Below are positions 48,385-58,480 of a stretch of 64,000 bases of DNA, piece after piece. The first letter of the stretch is position 1. Each line of letters begins with the position of its first letter. The DNA comes from Acidovorax soli. GTDB lineage: Bacteria > Pseudomonadota > Gammaproteobacteria > Burkholderiales > Burkholderiaceae_C. The position numbers and the translations under genes were made by a program. The notes under the pieces are model-generated. The model ran no database searches. It was given only the letters and a program-made list of their open reading frames with translations, and was not told where the DNA came from. The DNA is taken from positions 22,953 to 86,952 of the forward strand of contig NZ_FNQJ01000013.1 of the NCBI RefSeq assembly GCF_900107605.1. Reading direction: 5' to 3'.

Positions 48385-49392
48385 TCAATACGATCGGTTC
48401 ACCACCATGTCGGCCAGAGCCGCCAGCGCACGCGTATCGGCCAGGCCCGAGGCGGCCAGCGCGGCTTGCGCCTGCGCCAGCAGCTCTTGCGCATGGGCCT
48501 GCGCAGGGGCAAGCCCCAGCAGGGAGACATAGGTGGGCTTGTCGCTGGCGGCATCCTTGCCGGCGGTCTTGCCCAATGTGGCCGAGTCGGCAACCACATC
48601 CAGGATATCGTCCACCACCTGAAATGCCAGGCCGAGCGCCGCGCCGTAATCCGCCAGCGCCTTGTGCGCTGCGGCACCTGACGCGCCACAGGCCGCGCCC
48701 ATCATCACGCTGGCCTGGAGCAGCGCACCGGTCTTGAGGCGGTGCATCTGGCGCAACTGGTCCTGCGTCAGGGCCAGCCCCACGCTGGCCAGATCGATCG
48801 CCTGCCCGCCCGCCATGCCCGCCGATCCGGCAGCCCGCGCCAGCTGGCGGCACAGCGCGGCCTGCACGGCCGGAGCAACACGTTCGTCATCGGGTGTCAG
48901 CAATTCAAAGGCAAACGCCTGCAGCGCGTCGCCCGCCAGCAAGGCCTGCGCCTCGCCAAACTGCACATGCACCGTGGGCTTGCCGCGGCGCAGCACATCG
49001 TTGTCCATGCAGGGCATGTCGTCATGCACCAGCGAATAGGCATGGATCAGCTCGACGGCGCACGCGGCACGCAGGGCCGCTTGGTCCATGCCGGCACGCA
49101 GGGCCGCTTGGTCCATGCCGGCACGCAGAGCGGCCTGGTCCATGCCGGCGCATGGGGCGGCTTCGCGCGCTGCGCCGTCCGCCCCGCTTTGCACGGCCTC
49201 ATAGGCCGCCAGCACCAGCAGCGGCCGCAGGCGCTTGCCACCGTCGAGCACCGCATAGCGCATGGCCTCGCCCAGGCCGGCGGGCGCATCACGGCCCACC
49301 CACTGCCCCAGGGCCTGCTCGACCAGATCGAGGTGCTGACCGCTCCAGCCGGCCAGATCAAAAGCCGTGGAGATGCCGTGCGCCGCCATCAT
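48385..49392 (-). CDS. ispA: Farnesyl/geranyl diphosphate synthase with internal 27-bp triplication
   Basis: 335 residues. All trans-prenyl synthase motifs: [15 protein letters not shown], first Asp-rich motif [28 protein letters not shown] with the second Asp-rich motif, [15 protein letters not shown]. It makes farnesyl diphosphate from IPP/DMAPP. The nine-residue unit MDQAALRAG occurs three times just before the first Asp-rich helix (encoded at 49063-49143). Start 49392 overlaps the xseB stop (ATGA). The protein is longer than usual by about 18-27 residues because of the repeats. Confidence 0.9.
   Translation of the reverse strand: MMAAHGISTAFDLAGWSGQHLDLVEQALGQWVGRDAPAGLGEAMRYAVLDGGKRLRPLLVLAAYEAVQSGADGAAREAAPCAGMDQAALRAGMDQAALRAGMDQAALRAACAVELIHAYSLVHDDMPCMDNDVLRRGKPTVHVQFGEAQALLAGDALQAFAFELLTPDDERVAPAVQAALCRQLARAAGSAGMAGGQAIDLASVGLALTQDQLRQMHRLKTGALLQASVMMGAACGASGAAAHKALADYGAALGLAFQVVDDILDVVADSATLGKTAGKDAASDKPTYVSLLGLAPAQAHAQELLAQAQAALAASGLADTRALAALADMVVNRSY
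49063..49143. repeat. Three tandem 27-bp units in ispA
   Basis: Units at 49063-49089, 49090-49116 and 49117-49143 share GCACGCAGGGCCGCTTGGTC with few differences and encode MDQAALRAG in frame. No spacer diversity, so it is not a CRISPR array. Confidence 0.85.
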
Positions 49393-49631
49393 TCCTGCGC
49401 CCATGGCTGCAGCATGCCTTCATCGAGCACCTTGATCTGGTCCTGCACCGCTTCGAGCCGCTGGCGGCAAAACGCCAGCAATACCGCACCGCGCTGGTAG
49501 CCGGCCAGCATCTGATCGAGCGGCAGCTGGCCCGACTCGATGCGGCCCACGAGCTGCTCCAGCTCTTCCAGCGCCGCTTCATAGCTGGCAGGTTCGGCGG
49601 GTGGGGCGGTGGAGGCAGAGGCCTTGGGCAT
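49389..49631 (-). CDS. xseB: Exodeoxyribonuclease VII small subunit
   Basis: 80 residues. [20 protein letters not shown] and [20 protein letters not shown] are the XseB signature helices; C-terminal LDEGMLQPW. With XseA it degrades single-stranded DNA. xseB-ispA-dxs is a common proteobacterial order. The ATG at 49631 begins the conserved MPKASAS N-terminus; earlier residues are not homologous. Confidence 0.88.
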   Translation of the reverse strand: MPKASASTAPPAEPASYEAALEELEQLVGRIESGQLPLDQMLAGYQRGAVLLAFCRQRLEAVQDQIKVLDEGMLQPWAQE

Positions 49632-49952
49632 GGGCAGGACGGCAGAAGTTGCGCAGATAAAACAAACGATTTTAGGCCTACCCATGAGACGGCGCTGCCG
49701 CACGCCCGCGACAGGCCCCGGCACCCCGCCGGAGACCAGGCTGCCGCACGGCCCGATACCCCCGAGCCATGCAGCCGCCACATGCCCTAACGCGATTGGC
49801 AATACACGTAAGGGGGGTGCGGGAATAACCCCACCGCCTATAATCCCATTCCTTTCGAGCCGGCTAGTCACCTAGCCGGTTTTCTTTTTCCAGATGCGCC
49901 CCGGCGCACCTCCCACAACCTCCCTGTGGGGAGTCTTTAGGTCAGGTCCCCC
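49632..49952. other. 321-bp divergent region with promoter/terminator-like leader
   Basis: No gene. Toward the Rieske gene (right) it holds a TATAAT box (49839-49844), then a terminator-like hairpin (49860-49889), then CCCACA/TGTGGG pairing (49911-49929 area) and GGTCAGG before ATG 49953. The left part, next to xseB, holds nothing I can recognise. Confidence 0.5.
49839..49889 (+). promoter_or_regulatory. TATAAT box plus CCGGCTAG hairpin in the Rieske-gene leader
   Basis: TATAAT (49839-49844) is a perfect -10 box but I see no good -35. About 10-15 bp into the expected transcript CCGGCTAG-TCAC-CTAGCCGG (49860-49879) is followed by TTTTCTTTTT, the form of an intrinsic terminator. It might be an attenuator or the terminator of a very short RNA. 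Confidence 0.5.
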
Positions 49953-51092
49953 ATGTCTGATTTAAGTCTTCGACTGCAGCAGGCCGCAAGCCAACTACCA
50001 GTTTCAAGCTACTTTGACGAGGCGCTGTTCCAGCGCGAATTGGAAACCATCTTCCAGCGCGGGCCCCGCTATGTGGGGCACCAGCTTTCCGTGCCCCATC
50101 CGGGCGACTACCACGCCCTGCCCCAGGAGGGCGAAGGGCGCGCGCTGGTGCGCAACGCCCAGGGCGGCGTGGAGCTGATCTCCAACGTCTGCCGCCACCG
50201 CCAGGCGGTCATGCTCAAGGGCCGCGGTTCGCTGAACACCCAGCAAAAAGGCAGCGCGGGCGGCAACATCGTGTGCCCCCTGCACCGCTGGACCTACAAG
50301 GCCAGCGGCGAATTGCTGGGCGCGCCACATTTCGCGCACGACCCCTGCCTGAACCTCAACAACTACCAGCTGCGCGAGTGGAACGGCCTGCTCTTCGAGG
50401 ACAACGGCCGCGACATCGGGGCCGACCTCGCAGGCATGGGCCCGCGTGCCGAGCTCTCGTTCGAGGGCTACGCGCTCGACCGCATCGAGCTGCACGAGTG
50501 CAATTACAACTGGAAGACCTTCATCGAGGTCTATCTGGAGGACTACCACGTCGGCCCCTTCCACCCGGGCCTGGGCCATTTCGTCACCTGCGACGACCTG
50601 AGCTGGGAATTCCAGAAGCAATACTCGGTGCAGACCGTGGGGGTGTCTTCGGCCTTCGGCCAGCCCGGCTCCGACGTGTACAAGAAATGGCATGAGGTGC
50701 TGCTGAACTACCGCGGCGGCAAGATGCCCGAGCGCGGAGCCATCTGGCTCACCTACTACCCGCACATCATGGTCGAGTGGTATCCGCATGTGCTCACCGT
50801 CTCGACGCTGCACCCCGTCAGCCCAACCAAGACACTGAACATGGTGGAGTTCTACTACCCCGAGGAAATCGCGGCCTTCGAGCGCGAGTTTGTCGAGGCC
50901 CAGCAGGCCGCCTACATGGAGACCTGCATCGAGGACGACGAGATCGGCGAGCGCATGGACGCCGGCCGCAAGGCCCTGCTGGCGCGCGGAGACAATGAGG
51001 TGGGCCCTTACCAGAGCCCCATGGAAGACGGCATGCAGCACTTTCATGAGTGGTACCGCGAGGCCATGGGCCAGACGACGCCAAAGGCCTGA
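49953..51092 (+). CDS. Rieske aromatic-ring-hydroxylating oxygenase alpha subunit
   Basis: 379 residues. Rieske [2Fe-2S] ligands Cys80-x-His82 and Cys108-xx-His111 (VCRHRQ and CPLHRWTY), with 25 residues between the pairs rather than the usual 17. Mononuclear iron site: YLEDYHVGPFHPGLGHF with His199 and His204. No beta subunit, reductase or ferredoxin is adjacent. The substrate is unknown; alpha-only oxygenases often act on choline-like or aromatic amines. Leader is unusual (see 49839-49889). Confidence 0.87.
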   Translation: MSDLSLRLQQAASQLPVSSYFDEALFQRELETIFQRGPRYVGHQLSVPHPGDYHALPQEGEGRALVRNAQGGVELISNVCRHRQAVMLKGRGSLNTQQKGSAGGNIVCPLHRWTYKASGELLGAPHFAHDPCLNLNNYQLREWNGLLFEDNGRDIGADLAGMGPRAELSFEGYALDRIELHECNYNWKTFIEVYLEDYHVGPFHPGLGHFVTCDDLSWEFQKQYSVQTVGVSSAFGQPGSDVYKKWHEVLLNYRGGKMPERGAIWLTYYPHIMVEWYPHVLTVSTLHPVSPTKTLNMVEFYYPEEIAAFEREFVEAQQAAYMETCIEDDEIGERMDAGRKALLARGDNEVGPYQSPMEDGMQHFHEWYREAMGQTTPKA

Positions 51093-51147
51093 ATACGGCG
51101 AGCCAACCCACCCAATAAGCCCGACAGCGCACAGGCGCTCTCATTAC

Positions 51148-51191
51148 AATAGCTGCCAGTGCTTGCTTTTCAAGCACTGGCAGCTATTTTT
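51148..51191 (+). terminator. Perfect 18-bp hairpin (family A), possible terminator
   Basis: AATAGCTGCCAGTGCTTG (51148-51165) pairs perfectly with CAAGCACTGGCAGCTATT (51171-51188) across CTTTT, and is followed by TTTTTG. It is the most perfect copy of repeat family A and lies between the Rieske gene and the DMT transporter, where it could terminate transcription. Confidence 0.7.
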
Positions 51192-51223
51192 GTTGCTCAA
51201 CCCACTTTTTCCCGATTGATCCC

Positions 51224-52135
51224 ATGCAAGCCCTCTGGATGGTGCTGGCCGCGTTCCTGTTTGCGAGCATGGGCGTGTGCGTCAAGATCGCCTCGGCCCA
51301 TTTCAACGCCGCCGAGCTGGTCTGCTATCGCGGCCTGATCGGCATCGTGATCCTGTGGCTGCTGGCACGCTCACAGCGCGTGGCACTGGCCACGCGCTAC
51401 CCCGGCATGCACGCCTGGCGCAGCCTGGTCGGCGTGGCATCGCTGGGCGCCTGGTTCTATGCCATTGCCCACCTGCCCCTGGCCACGGCCATGACGCTCA
51501 ACTACATGAGCAGCGTGTGGATTGCCGCCTTTCTGGTGGGCGGCGCGCTGCTGGCCTGGCGCCCCTCGGCCGCGTCGCCACGTCCGGCGTTCCAGGGCCC
51601 GCTGGTGCTGACGGTGCTGACCGGCTTTGTCGGGGTGGTGATGATGCTGCGCCCCAGCCTCGACCAGAACCAGGCATTTGCCGGCCTGATCGGCCTCATG
51701 TCGGGCATGACAGCCGCCTTTGCCTACATGCAGGTGGTCGCGCTGTCGCGGCTGGGCGAGCCCGAGTCACGCACCGTCTTCTACTTCGCGGTGGGCTCGG
51801 CCGTGGCCGGCGGCACCGCCCTGCTGGTCACCGGCACCTCGCCCTGGCCGGGCTGGCCCGCGCTGTGGCTGCTGCCCATTGGCGTGCTGGCGGCGGGCGG
51901 GCAGCTGTGCATGACCCGCGCCTACGCCAGCGCCAAGACCCAGCGCGGCACCCTGGTGGTGGCCAACCTTCAGTATTCGGGCATCGTGTTTGCGGCCATC
52001 TACAGCGTGGCGCTGTTTGGCGACCAGCTTCCGCCCATGGGCTGGATCGGCATGGTGCTGATCGTGGGCAGCGGCATCGTGGCCACCGTGCTGCGCACCC
52101 GCGCCGCGCCCGGAGCACCGGCCGAGGAACATTGA
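51224..52135 (+). CDS. EamA/DMT-family transporter
   Basis: 303 residues, ten predicted helices in two EamA repeats. Seen: MQALWMVLAAFLFASMGVCV, AELVCYRGLIGIVILWLLA, ATAMTLNYMSSVWIAAFLVG and the second repeat YASAKTQRGTLVVANLQYSG. Predicted metabolite exporter of the inner membrane; substrate unknown. It starts after the 51148 hairpin, so it is probably a separate unit. Confidence 0.87.
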   Translation: MQALWMVLAAFLFASMGVCVKIASAHFNAAELVCYRGLIGIVILWLLARSQRVALATRYPGMHAWRSLVGVASLGAWFYAIAHLPLATAMTLNYMSSVWIAAFLVGGALLAWRPSAASPRPAFQGPLVLTVLTGFVGVVMMLRPSLDQNQAFAGLIGLMSGMTAAFAYMQVVALSRLGEPESRTVFYFAVGSAVAGGTALLVTGTSPWPGWPALWLLPIGVLAAGGQLCMTRAYASAKTQRGTLVVANLQYSGIVFAAIYSVALFGDQLPPMGWIGMVLIVGSGIVATVLRTRAAPGAPAEEH

Positions 52136-52198
52136 CACAATGGAGGCACTCCATTGCCCTCCACCTTCGCCCTGGTGCCTGCGCGTACCCGACAGCCC

Positions 52199-53098
52199 AT
52201 GACCTACACCACCCTGGTATCCGCCCCCGACCTGCAATCCCTGATCGCCAGCGGCGCGCCGCTGATGGTGTTTGACTGCAGCTTTGACCTGACGCAACCA
52301 GCGGCCGGTGCACAGCAGTACGCACAGGCCCACATCCCCGGCGCGGTGTATGCCCACCTCGACAACGACCTGAGCGCCAAACACGGCACACCCGGCCCGC
52401 ACGGCACCGTCACCGCGCAGGAGGCCGACCAGCCCGCATCAGGCGGCCGCCACCCACTGCCCAGCCGCGAGCGCTTTGCCATCTGGCTCTCCAGCGTGGG
52501 CTTTGCCAACGGCATGCAGGCCGTGGTGTACGACCGCAACGGCGCCAACTACTGCGGGCGCCTGTGGTGGATGCTCAAGTGGGCAGGGCACGATGCCGTG
52601 GCGGTGCTCGATGGCGGCCTGCAGGCCTGGCAGGCAGCGGGCGGCGCGGTCGCCAGCGGTGCAGAGCCCGCGCACTTCCAGTCGAACTTTCAGCTGGGCG
52701 CGCCCCTGCGCCAGCTGGCCACGGCATGCGAGGTGCTGGCACGGCTGCAACAGCCCGGCCAGACCGTGATCGACGCCCGCGCAGGCGCCCGCTACCGGGG
52801 AGAGGTGGAACCGCTGGATCCCGTGGCAGGCCACATTCCGGGCGCCCTTAACCGCCCGTTCGCCGACAACATCGGCACCGATGGCCGCTTCAAGCCTGCG
52901 GCCGTGCTGCGTGCAGAGTTTGACGCACTGCTCGCCGGCCGCAACCCGGCCACCGTGGTGCACCAGTGCGGCAGTGGCGTGAGTGCAGTGCCCAACCTGC
53001 TGGCCATGGAAGTGGCGGGCCTGGGCTCCACCGCACTGTTTGCCGGCAGCTGGAGCGAATGGTGCTCCGACCCCGACCGCCCCGTCGAAAAAGGCTGA
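52199..53098 (+). CDS. sseA: Thiosulfate/3-mercaptopyruvate sulfurtransferase (tandem rhodanese)
   Basis: 299 residues, two rhodanese domains. The N-terminal one lacks the catalytic Cys (inactive, contains VVYDRNG); the C-terminal one has CGSGVSAV with the active Cys near 257, which is the mercaptopyruvate-type loop (CGxGVT/S) rather than the thiosulfate CRKGVT form. It transfers sulfur from mercaptopyruvate to thiophilic acceptors. ATG 52199 is preferred to an upstream TTG at 52154, which adds residues without homology. Confidence 0.86.
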   Translation: MTYTTLVSAPDLQSLIASGAPLMVFDCSFDLTQPAAGAQQYAQAHIPGAVYAHLDNDLSAKHGTPGPHGTVTAQEADQPASGGRHPLPSRERFAIWLSSVGFANGMQAVVYDRNGANYCGRLWWMLKWAGHDAVAVLDGGLQAWQAAGGAVASGAEPAHFQSNFQLGAPLRQLATACEVLARLQQPGQTVIDARAGARYRGEVEPLDPVAGHIPGALNRPFADNIGTDGRFKPAAVLRAEFDALLAGRNPATVVHQCGSGVSAVPNLLAMEVAGLGSTALFAGSWSEWCSDPDRPVEKG

Positions 53099-53322
53099 AA
53101 GGGCCAGATCCGGCAACCTGGGTTGCCAAAGCGCAAAAAAAGAGGGTTTGCAGCCGCTGTCAACACCCTGCGCAGAATTCAGGGGGGGCAACGCCTGGGA
53201 GCCTGCTGATCCAGCACTCGGCCAGGAAGGTCGGCAACGAGGGTTTTGGCGTGCACTTTGCCCCCACAGACAAGCGATGGCCGCCTACAGGGCAGGGGTT
53301 GCGGCTGCCGCACAATCCGCGC

Positions 53323-54588
53323 ATGACCGAGCCCACAGAGCCCATCCCGCCCCCACCGCAGGCTTCGCCGGTGCCGCCTGCCTCGCCGCCCCATCCCGCC
53401 GATGCACGGCCCACCGCCGCCAGCGAGCCCGCCCCCACACTGGCTGCACCCGCGCAGCCCGCCTCCGCCGCACCCCGCCAGCGGGCGCCGGTGATGCTGC
53501 AGATGCCGGTGGATGTGCGCAACCTGTCGCTGGCGCTGCTGGCACTGTTTGCCAGCGTGGCACTGCTGCACTGGGCCAGCGCGGTGTTCATTCCCATCAT
53601 GCTCAGCCTGCTGCTGACCACGGCCCTCAGGCCCATGGTGGAAGCCCTGTGGCGCTGGCATGTGCCGCGCTGGCTGGGGGCGGGCGTGCTGCTGATTGCC
53701 ATTGTCTCGGGCCTGGCAGCCACGGCCTGGTCGCTCAGCGACGGTGCAGCGCAGCTGGTGGACTCGCTGCCCGTGGCGGCCAAGAAAGTGCGCGACAGCC
53801 TCAAGAACCGCACGGGCGCCAGCAGCCCCCTGGACACCGTGCAAAAGGCCGCGACGCAGATCGAGCAGGCCACCACTGACACGGGCGCCAGCACCCCGGC
53901 ACGCCGCGGCGTGCAGCGGGTCATCATCGAACGCCCGCCCTTCAATATCCGCGACTACCTCTGGAGCGGAACCAAGGGGCTCATGTCGGCGCTGGGGCAG
54001 CTCATGGTGGTGATTTTTCTCACCTACTTTGCGCTGGCCTCGGGCAACCTGTTGCGCGACAAGCTGGTGCGCATCGCGGGCACCAGCCTGGAGCGGCGCA
54101 AGATCACCATCCATGTGCTCGCAGACATCACCAGCCAGATCCAGCGCTACCTGCTGGTCCAGGTCTTCACGAGTGTGCTGGTGGGGCTGGCAACCGGTGC
54201 GGCCTACTGGGCGCTGGGCCTGGAGAATGCAGCGGTGTGGGGCGTGGTGGCCGCGGTGCTCAACCTGGCGCCCTACATCGGCTCGGCGCTGGTGACGGGG
54301 GCGTCGGGGCTGGTGGCCTTTTTGCAGTTCGGCACGCTGGACATGGCCCTGGCGATCGGCGGCGCCTCGCTGGTCATCCACACCATCGTCGGCAACCTGC
54401 TCACCCCCTGGCTCACCAGCCGCGCCAGCAGCATGAGCCCCGTGGCGGTGTTCGTGAGCGTGCTCGCCTGGGGCTGGCTGTGGGGCCTGTGGGGGCTGCT
54501 GCTGGGCATCCCGGTGATGATGGCCGTGAAGGCCGTCTGCGACCGGGTGGAGGACCTGAAGCCGGTGGGCGAGCTGCTGGGGGACTGA
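53323..54588 (+). CDS. AI-2E family permease (PerM/TqsA type)
   Basis: 421 residues. A 60-residue Pro/Ala-rich cytoplasmic N-terminus precedes eight membrane helices; family motifs include FIPIMLSLLLTTALRPMVEAL, VIFLTYFALASGNLLRDKLVR, LNLAPYIGSALVTG and LWGLLLGIPVMMAVKAVCD. Members are proposed exporters of autoinducer-2 or other substrates, but function is uncertain. Convergent with ppc (24-bp gap). The 224 bp before it contain no gene. Confidence 0.86.
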   Translation: MTEPTEPIPPPPQASPVPPASPPHPADARPTAASEPAPTLAAPAQPASAAPRQRAPVMLQMPVDVRNLSLALLALFASVALLHWASAVFIPIMLSLLLTTALRPMVEALWRWHVPRWLGAGVLLIAIVSGLAATAWSLSDGAAQLVDSLPVAAKKVRDSLKNRTGASSPLDTVQKAATQIEQATTDTGASTPARRGVQRVIIERPPFNIRDYLWSGTKGLMSALGQLMVVIFLTYFALASGNLLRDKLVRIAGTSLERRKITIHVLADITSQIQRYLLVQVFTSVLVGLATGAAYWALGLENAAVWGVVAAVLNLAPYIGSALVTGASGLVAFLQFGTLDMALAIGGASLVIHTIVGNLLTPWLTSRASSMSPVAVFVSVLAWGWLWGLWGLLLGIPVMMAVKAVCDRVEDLKPVGELLGD

Positions 54589-54612
54589 TCGCGCGCCCAG
54601 CACCTCCACAAA

Positions 54613-57402
54613 TCAACCCGTGTTGCGCAACCCGGCCGCAATCCCGTTGATCGAGATGTGGATACCCGTCTGCACCCGCTCGTCGCCCTGGCCTGCGCGC
54701 CAGCGGCGCACCAGTTCCACCTGCAGGTGGTGCAGCGGATCGATGTAGGGAAAACGGTGCTTGATGGAGCGCGCCAGCGCCGTGTTGTGCGTGAGGCGCT
54801 GCTTGTCGCCGGTAATGCGGGTCAGCGCATCGGCCGTGCGGTGCCACTCGGCCTCGATGGCGCTGAACACCCTCTTGCGCAGGCGGGCGTCGGTGACGAG
54901 TTCGCTGTAGCGCGAGGCCAGCGCCAGGTCGCTCTTGGCCAGCACCATGTCCATGTTGGACAGCAGCGTGCGAAAGAACGGCCACTGGCGGTACATCCGC
55001 TGCAGCAAAGCCATCTGGGTCTTGGGGTCCTTGCCCTCCAGGTTGACGAAGGCTTCCACCGCAGCGCCAAAGCCGTACCAGCCGGGCAGCGTGAGGCGGC
55101 ACTGGCCCCAGCTGAAGCCCCAGGGAATCGCGCGCAGGTCTTCGATCTTCTGGCTGGCCTTGCGCGATGCCGGGCGCGAGCCGATGTTGAGCTCGGCAAT
55201 CTCGCGGATGGGCGTGGAATTGAAGAAATAGTCGGTGAAGCCCGGTGTTTCGTACACCAGCGCGCGGTAGGCGTCCATGCTGGCCTTTGACAGCTGCGCG
55301 GCGGCGTCCAGAAACGCCTTGGTGGCCGATTTGGTGGGCTGCAGCAGCGTGGCTTCGAGCGTGGCGGCGACCAGGGTTTCGAGGTTGCGCCGGCCAATCT
55401 CGGGGTTGGCGTACTTCGAGGCAATCACCTCGCCCTGCTCGGTCAGGCGGATCTGCCCCCGCACGGTGCCCGGGGGTTGCGCCAGGATGGCCTGGTAGCT
55501 CGGGCCGCCGCCCCGGCCCACGGTGCCGCCGCGGCCGTGGAACATGCGCAGCTGGATGCCGTGGCTGGTGGCCAGTTCGTCGAACAGTTCCACCAGCGCG
55601 ATCTCGGCGCGGTACAGCTCCCAGTTGCTGGTGAAGATGCCGCCATCCTTGTTGCTGTCGCTGTAGCCCAGCATGATGTCCTGCTCGCCACCACTGCGCT
55701 GCACCAGCGCAGCCACGCCGGGCAAGGCATAGAACTCGCGCATGATGGGCGCGGAATGCGCCAGGTCTTCGATGGTCTCGAACAGGGGCACCACGATGAG
55801 GTGGTTTTTCGACTCGGCATCGAGCGTGCCGTCCATCAGGCCCACTTCTTTTTGCAGCAGCAGCACTTCCAGCAGATCGCTCACCGTTTCGGTGTGGCTG
55901 ATGATGTAGTGGCGAATCGCCTCGTGGCCAAAGCGCTGGCGCAGCGTACGGGCCGTTTCAAAGATGGCCAGCTCGCCTTGCGTGTGGGCTGAATACGGGG
56001 CGCCCACCACGCGCAGCGGGCGCGCGTCGTTGAGCAGCTTGATCAGCAGCGCGCGCTTGGCGGCCTCCTGCAGGCTGCTGTAGTGGGGCTCGATGCGGGC
56101 CGTGGCCAGCAATTCGGCCACCACCTCCTCGTGCTTGTCGGAACTTTGGCGCAGGTCCACCGTGGCCAGGTGAAAGCCGAACACCTCCACCGCGCGGATC
56201 AGCGGGTGCAGGCGCTCTGCGGCCATGGCTTCGCCGTGGTGGGATTGGAGCGAGGTTTCGATCACGCGCAGGTCGGCCAGGAACTCTTGCGCACTGGCAT
56301 AGGCATTCTGCGGCGCCACCGCATGCCGGGCGGCCTCGCCGCCGGTCAGGTCCTTGAGCGACGCCGCCAGGCGCGCGTAGATACCGGTCAGGGCACGGCG
56401 GTAGGGTTCGTCCTGGCGGTGTTCATTGGTGTCGGGCGAGCGCTGGGCCAGCGCCTGCATTTCGGGCGATACCGCCACCAGCCGCGCCGACAGCGACAGC
56501 TCGCCCCCCAGAAAATGCACCTCGGTGAGGTAGTGGCGCAGCGCCATGTCGGACTGGCTGCGCAAGGCATATTGCAGGGTTTGTGCCGTCACGTTGGGAT
56601 TGCCATCGCGGTCGCCGCCGATCCACTGGCCCATGCGCAAGAAGCTGTGCACCGGGTACTGCCCCAGTTCGCGCTCCAGGTCCGCGTAGATCTTGGGAAT
56701 CTCGCGCAGGAAAGTGGCTTCGTAATACGACAGCGCGTTCTCGATCTCGTCGGCCACCGTGAGCTTGCTGTAGCGCAGCAGGCGCGTTTGCCACAGCTGG
56801 GCCACGCGGGCGCGCAGCAGAGCTTCATTGGCCGCCAGCTCGCGCGGTGTGAGCGCATCCTTGGCGCTGTTGTACAGCTGGGCGCGCACCTGGATATCGT
56901 CGCGCACGGCCAGCAGCTGGGCGATGTCGCGCTCGGCATCCAGGATGCTTTTGCGCTGCACCTCGGTGGGGTGGGCCGTGAGCACCGGCGCCACGTAGCT
57001 GCTGGCCAGCGTCTGCGCAATGGTCTTGGGCGCAATGCCGGCCCAGCGCAGGCGCGACAGGGCCACCTCGATGCTGCCCTCCTGCGTGTCGCCCGCGCGC
57101 TCGTGCACGGCGCGGCGGCGGATGTGGTGGCGGTCCTCGGCCAGATTCGCCAGGTGGCTGAAGTAGGTGAAGGCGCGGATCACGCTCACCGTCTGGTCGC
57201 CCGACAGCGACTTGAGCAGTTTTTTCAAGGCACGGTCGGCCTCCTGGTCGGCATCGCGCCGGAAAGCCACCGAGAGCTTGCGCACCTGCTCCACCAGTTC
57301 GTAGGCTTCCACGCCCTCCTGCTCTCGGATCACGTCACCCAGAATGCGCCCCAGCAGGCGGATGTCGTCTATCAGGGGCTGGTCCTTGTCGGATCGTTTC
57401 AT
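54613..57402 (-). CDS. ppc: Phosphoenolpyruvate carboxylase
   Basis: 929 residues, usual length. Active-site motifs [13 protein letters not shown] (His for bicarbonate/PEP), [30 protein letters not shown] (catalytic glycine-rich loop) and the C-terminal QNTG-like RNTG. It replenishes oxaloacetate. ATG 57402 is preceded by GGAGACAAACCC; the frame runs on upstream but without homology. Divergent from hemC (132-bp gap). Confidence 0.94.
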   Translation of the reverse strand: MKRSDKDQPLIDDIRLLGRILGDVIREQEGVEAYELVEQVRKLSVAFRRDADQEADRALKKLLKSLSGDQTVSVIRAFTYFSHLANLAEDRHHIRRRAVHERAGDTQEGSIEVALSRLRWAGIAPKTIAQTLASSYVAPVLTAHPTEVQRKSILDAERDIAQLLAVRDDIQVRAQLYNSAKDALTPRELAANEALLRARVAQLWQTRLLRYSKLTVADEIENALSYYEATFLREIPKIYADLERELGQYPVHSFLRMGQWIGGDRDGNPNVTAQTLQYALRSQSDMALRHYLTEVHFLGGELSLSARLVAVSPEMQALAQRSPDTNEHRQDEPYRRALTGIYARLAASLKDLTGGEAARHAVAPQNAYASAQEFLADLRVIETSLQSHHGEAMAAERLHPLIRAVEVFGFHLATVDLRQSSDKHEEVVAELLATARIEPHYSSLQEAAKRALLIKLLNDARPLRVVGAPYSAHTQGELAIFETARTLRQRFGHEAIRHYIISHTETVSDLLEVLLLQKEVGLMDGTLDAESKNHLIVVPLFETIEDLAHSAPIMREFYALPGVAALVQRSGGEQDIMLGYSDSNKDGGIFTSNWELYRAEIALVELFDELATSHGIQLRMFHGRGGTVGRGGGPSYQAILAQPPGTVRGQIRLTEQGEVIASKYANPEIGRRNLETLVAATLEATLLQPTKSATKAFLDAAAQLSKASMDAYRALVYETPGFTDYFFNSTPIREIAELNIGSRPASRKASQKIEDLRAIPWGFSWGQCRLTLPGWYGFGAAVEAFVNLEGKDPKTQMALLQRMYRQWPFFRTLLSNMDMVLAKSDLALASRYSELVTDARLRKRVFSAIEAEWHRTADALTRITGDKQRLTHNTALARSIKHRFPYIDPLHHLQVELVRRWRAGQGDERVQTGIHISINGIAAGLRNTG

Positions 57403-57534
57403 GGGTTTGTCTCCGGATTGAGGGGGTAGCCGGCCGCTACCCGCCTGCTGCGCAGGCCTGTGCGGACACCAGCCACCGGTGCGGCGCGATGCTAGCATTG
57501 CTGCTTGCCCGATGATTACAAATAGGTTACGAAA

Positions 57535-58473
57535 TTGAGCCCGACACAACCCCTCTCCCTGGTGATCGCCACGCGCGAAAGCCGCCTGGCCCTGTGGCAA
57601 GCCGAACATGTGCAGGCCCTGCTGCGCGCGCGCGGCCACTCCGTATCGCTGCTGGGCATGACCACCCAGGGTGACCAGATCCTGGACCGCAGCCTCTCCA
57701 AGGTGGGCGGCAAGGGCCTGTTCGTCAAGGAACTGGAGGTGGCGCTCGAAGAAGGCCGTGCCCATATCGCCGTGCACTCGCTCAAGGACGTCCCCATGGA
57801 TTTGCCCGCAGGCTTTGCCCTGGCCTGCGTGATGGAGCGCGAAGACCCGCGCGATGCCTTTGTCTCACCCCGCTACGCATCGCTCGACGCCCTGCCCCAG
57901 GGCGCGGTGGTCGGCACCTCCAGCCTGCGCCGCCAGGTGCTGCTGCAGGCCCTGCGGCCCGACCTCAGGATCGAGCCCCTGCGCGGCAACCTCGACACGC
58001 GCCTGCGCAAGCTCGATGAAGGCAACTACGACGCCATCGTGCTGGCGGCCGCGGGCCTCAAGCGCCTGGGCCTGCAGGATCGCATACGCACCGAATTCGC
58101 CACCAGCGACATGCTGCCCGCCGCGGGCCAGGGTGCCCTGGGCATCGAGATCCGCAGCGACCGCCAGGACCTGATGGAGGCCCTGGCACCGCTGGCGCAC
58201 CAGGAATCCTGGCTCACCGTGACGGCCGAACGTGCCGTCAGCCGCTCCATGGGCGGCAGCTGCTCGATGCCGCTGGCCGCGCATGGCCGACTGGTGCAGG
58301 GCACCCTGCACCTGGAAGCCGCCTGGGGCGACCCCGACGGCCGCACGCCCCTGGTGCGCGCCAGCGCCAGCGCCCCGGTGGCCACGCTGGCGGCGGCCGA
58401 TGCCCTGGGCGTCGAGATTGCCGCCCGCCTGCGCGCCGGTGGCGCCCGGGGCGTTGACCCGGTGGCCGGCTGA
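57535..58473 (+). CDS. hemC: Hydroxymethylbilane synthase
   Basis: 312 residues. [51 protein letters not shown] and [11 protein letters not shown] with the dipyrromethane-binding C243. It polymerises four porphobilinogen units. The start is TTG 57535: an in-frame TAG lies four codons upstream, and the next in-frame ATG (residue 42) is inside the conserved core. First gene of the rightward heme cluster. Confidence 0.93.
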   Translation: MSPTQPLSLVIATRESRLALWQAEHVQALLRARGHSVSLLGMTTQGDQILDRSLSKVGGKGLFVKELEVALEEGRAHIAVHSLKDVPMDLPAGFALACVMEREDPRDAFVSPRYASLDALPQGAVVGTSSLRRQVLLQALRPDLRIEPLRGNLDTRLRKLDEGNYDAIVLAAAGLKRLGLQDRIRTEFATSDMLPAAGQGALGIEIRSDRQDLMEALAPLAHQESWLTVTAERAVSRSMGGSCSMPLAAHGRLVQGTLHLEAAWGDPDGRTPLVRASASAPVATLAAADALGVEIAARLRAGGARGVDPVAG

Positions 58474-58480
58474 GCCTGCG

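Noticed and set aside
49063..49143. CRISPR array
   Set aside because: Only three contiguous units, no spacers, and they are in frame within ispA.
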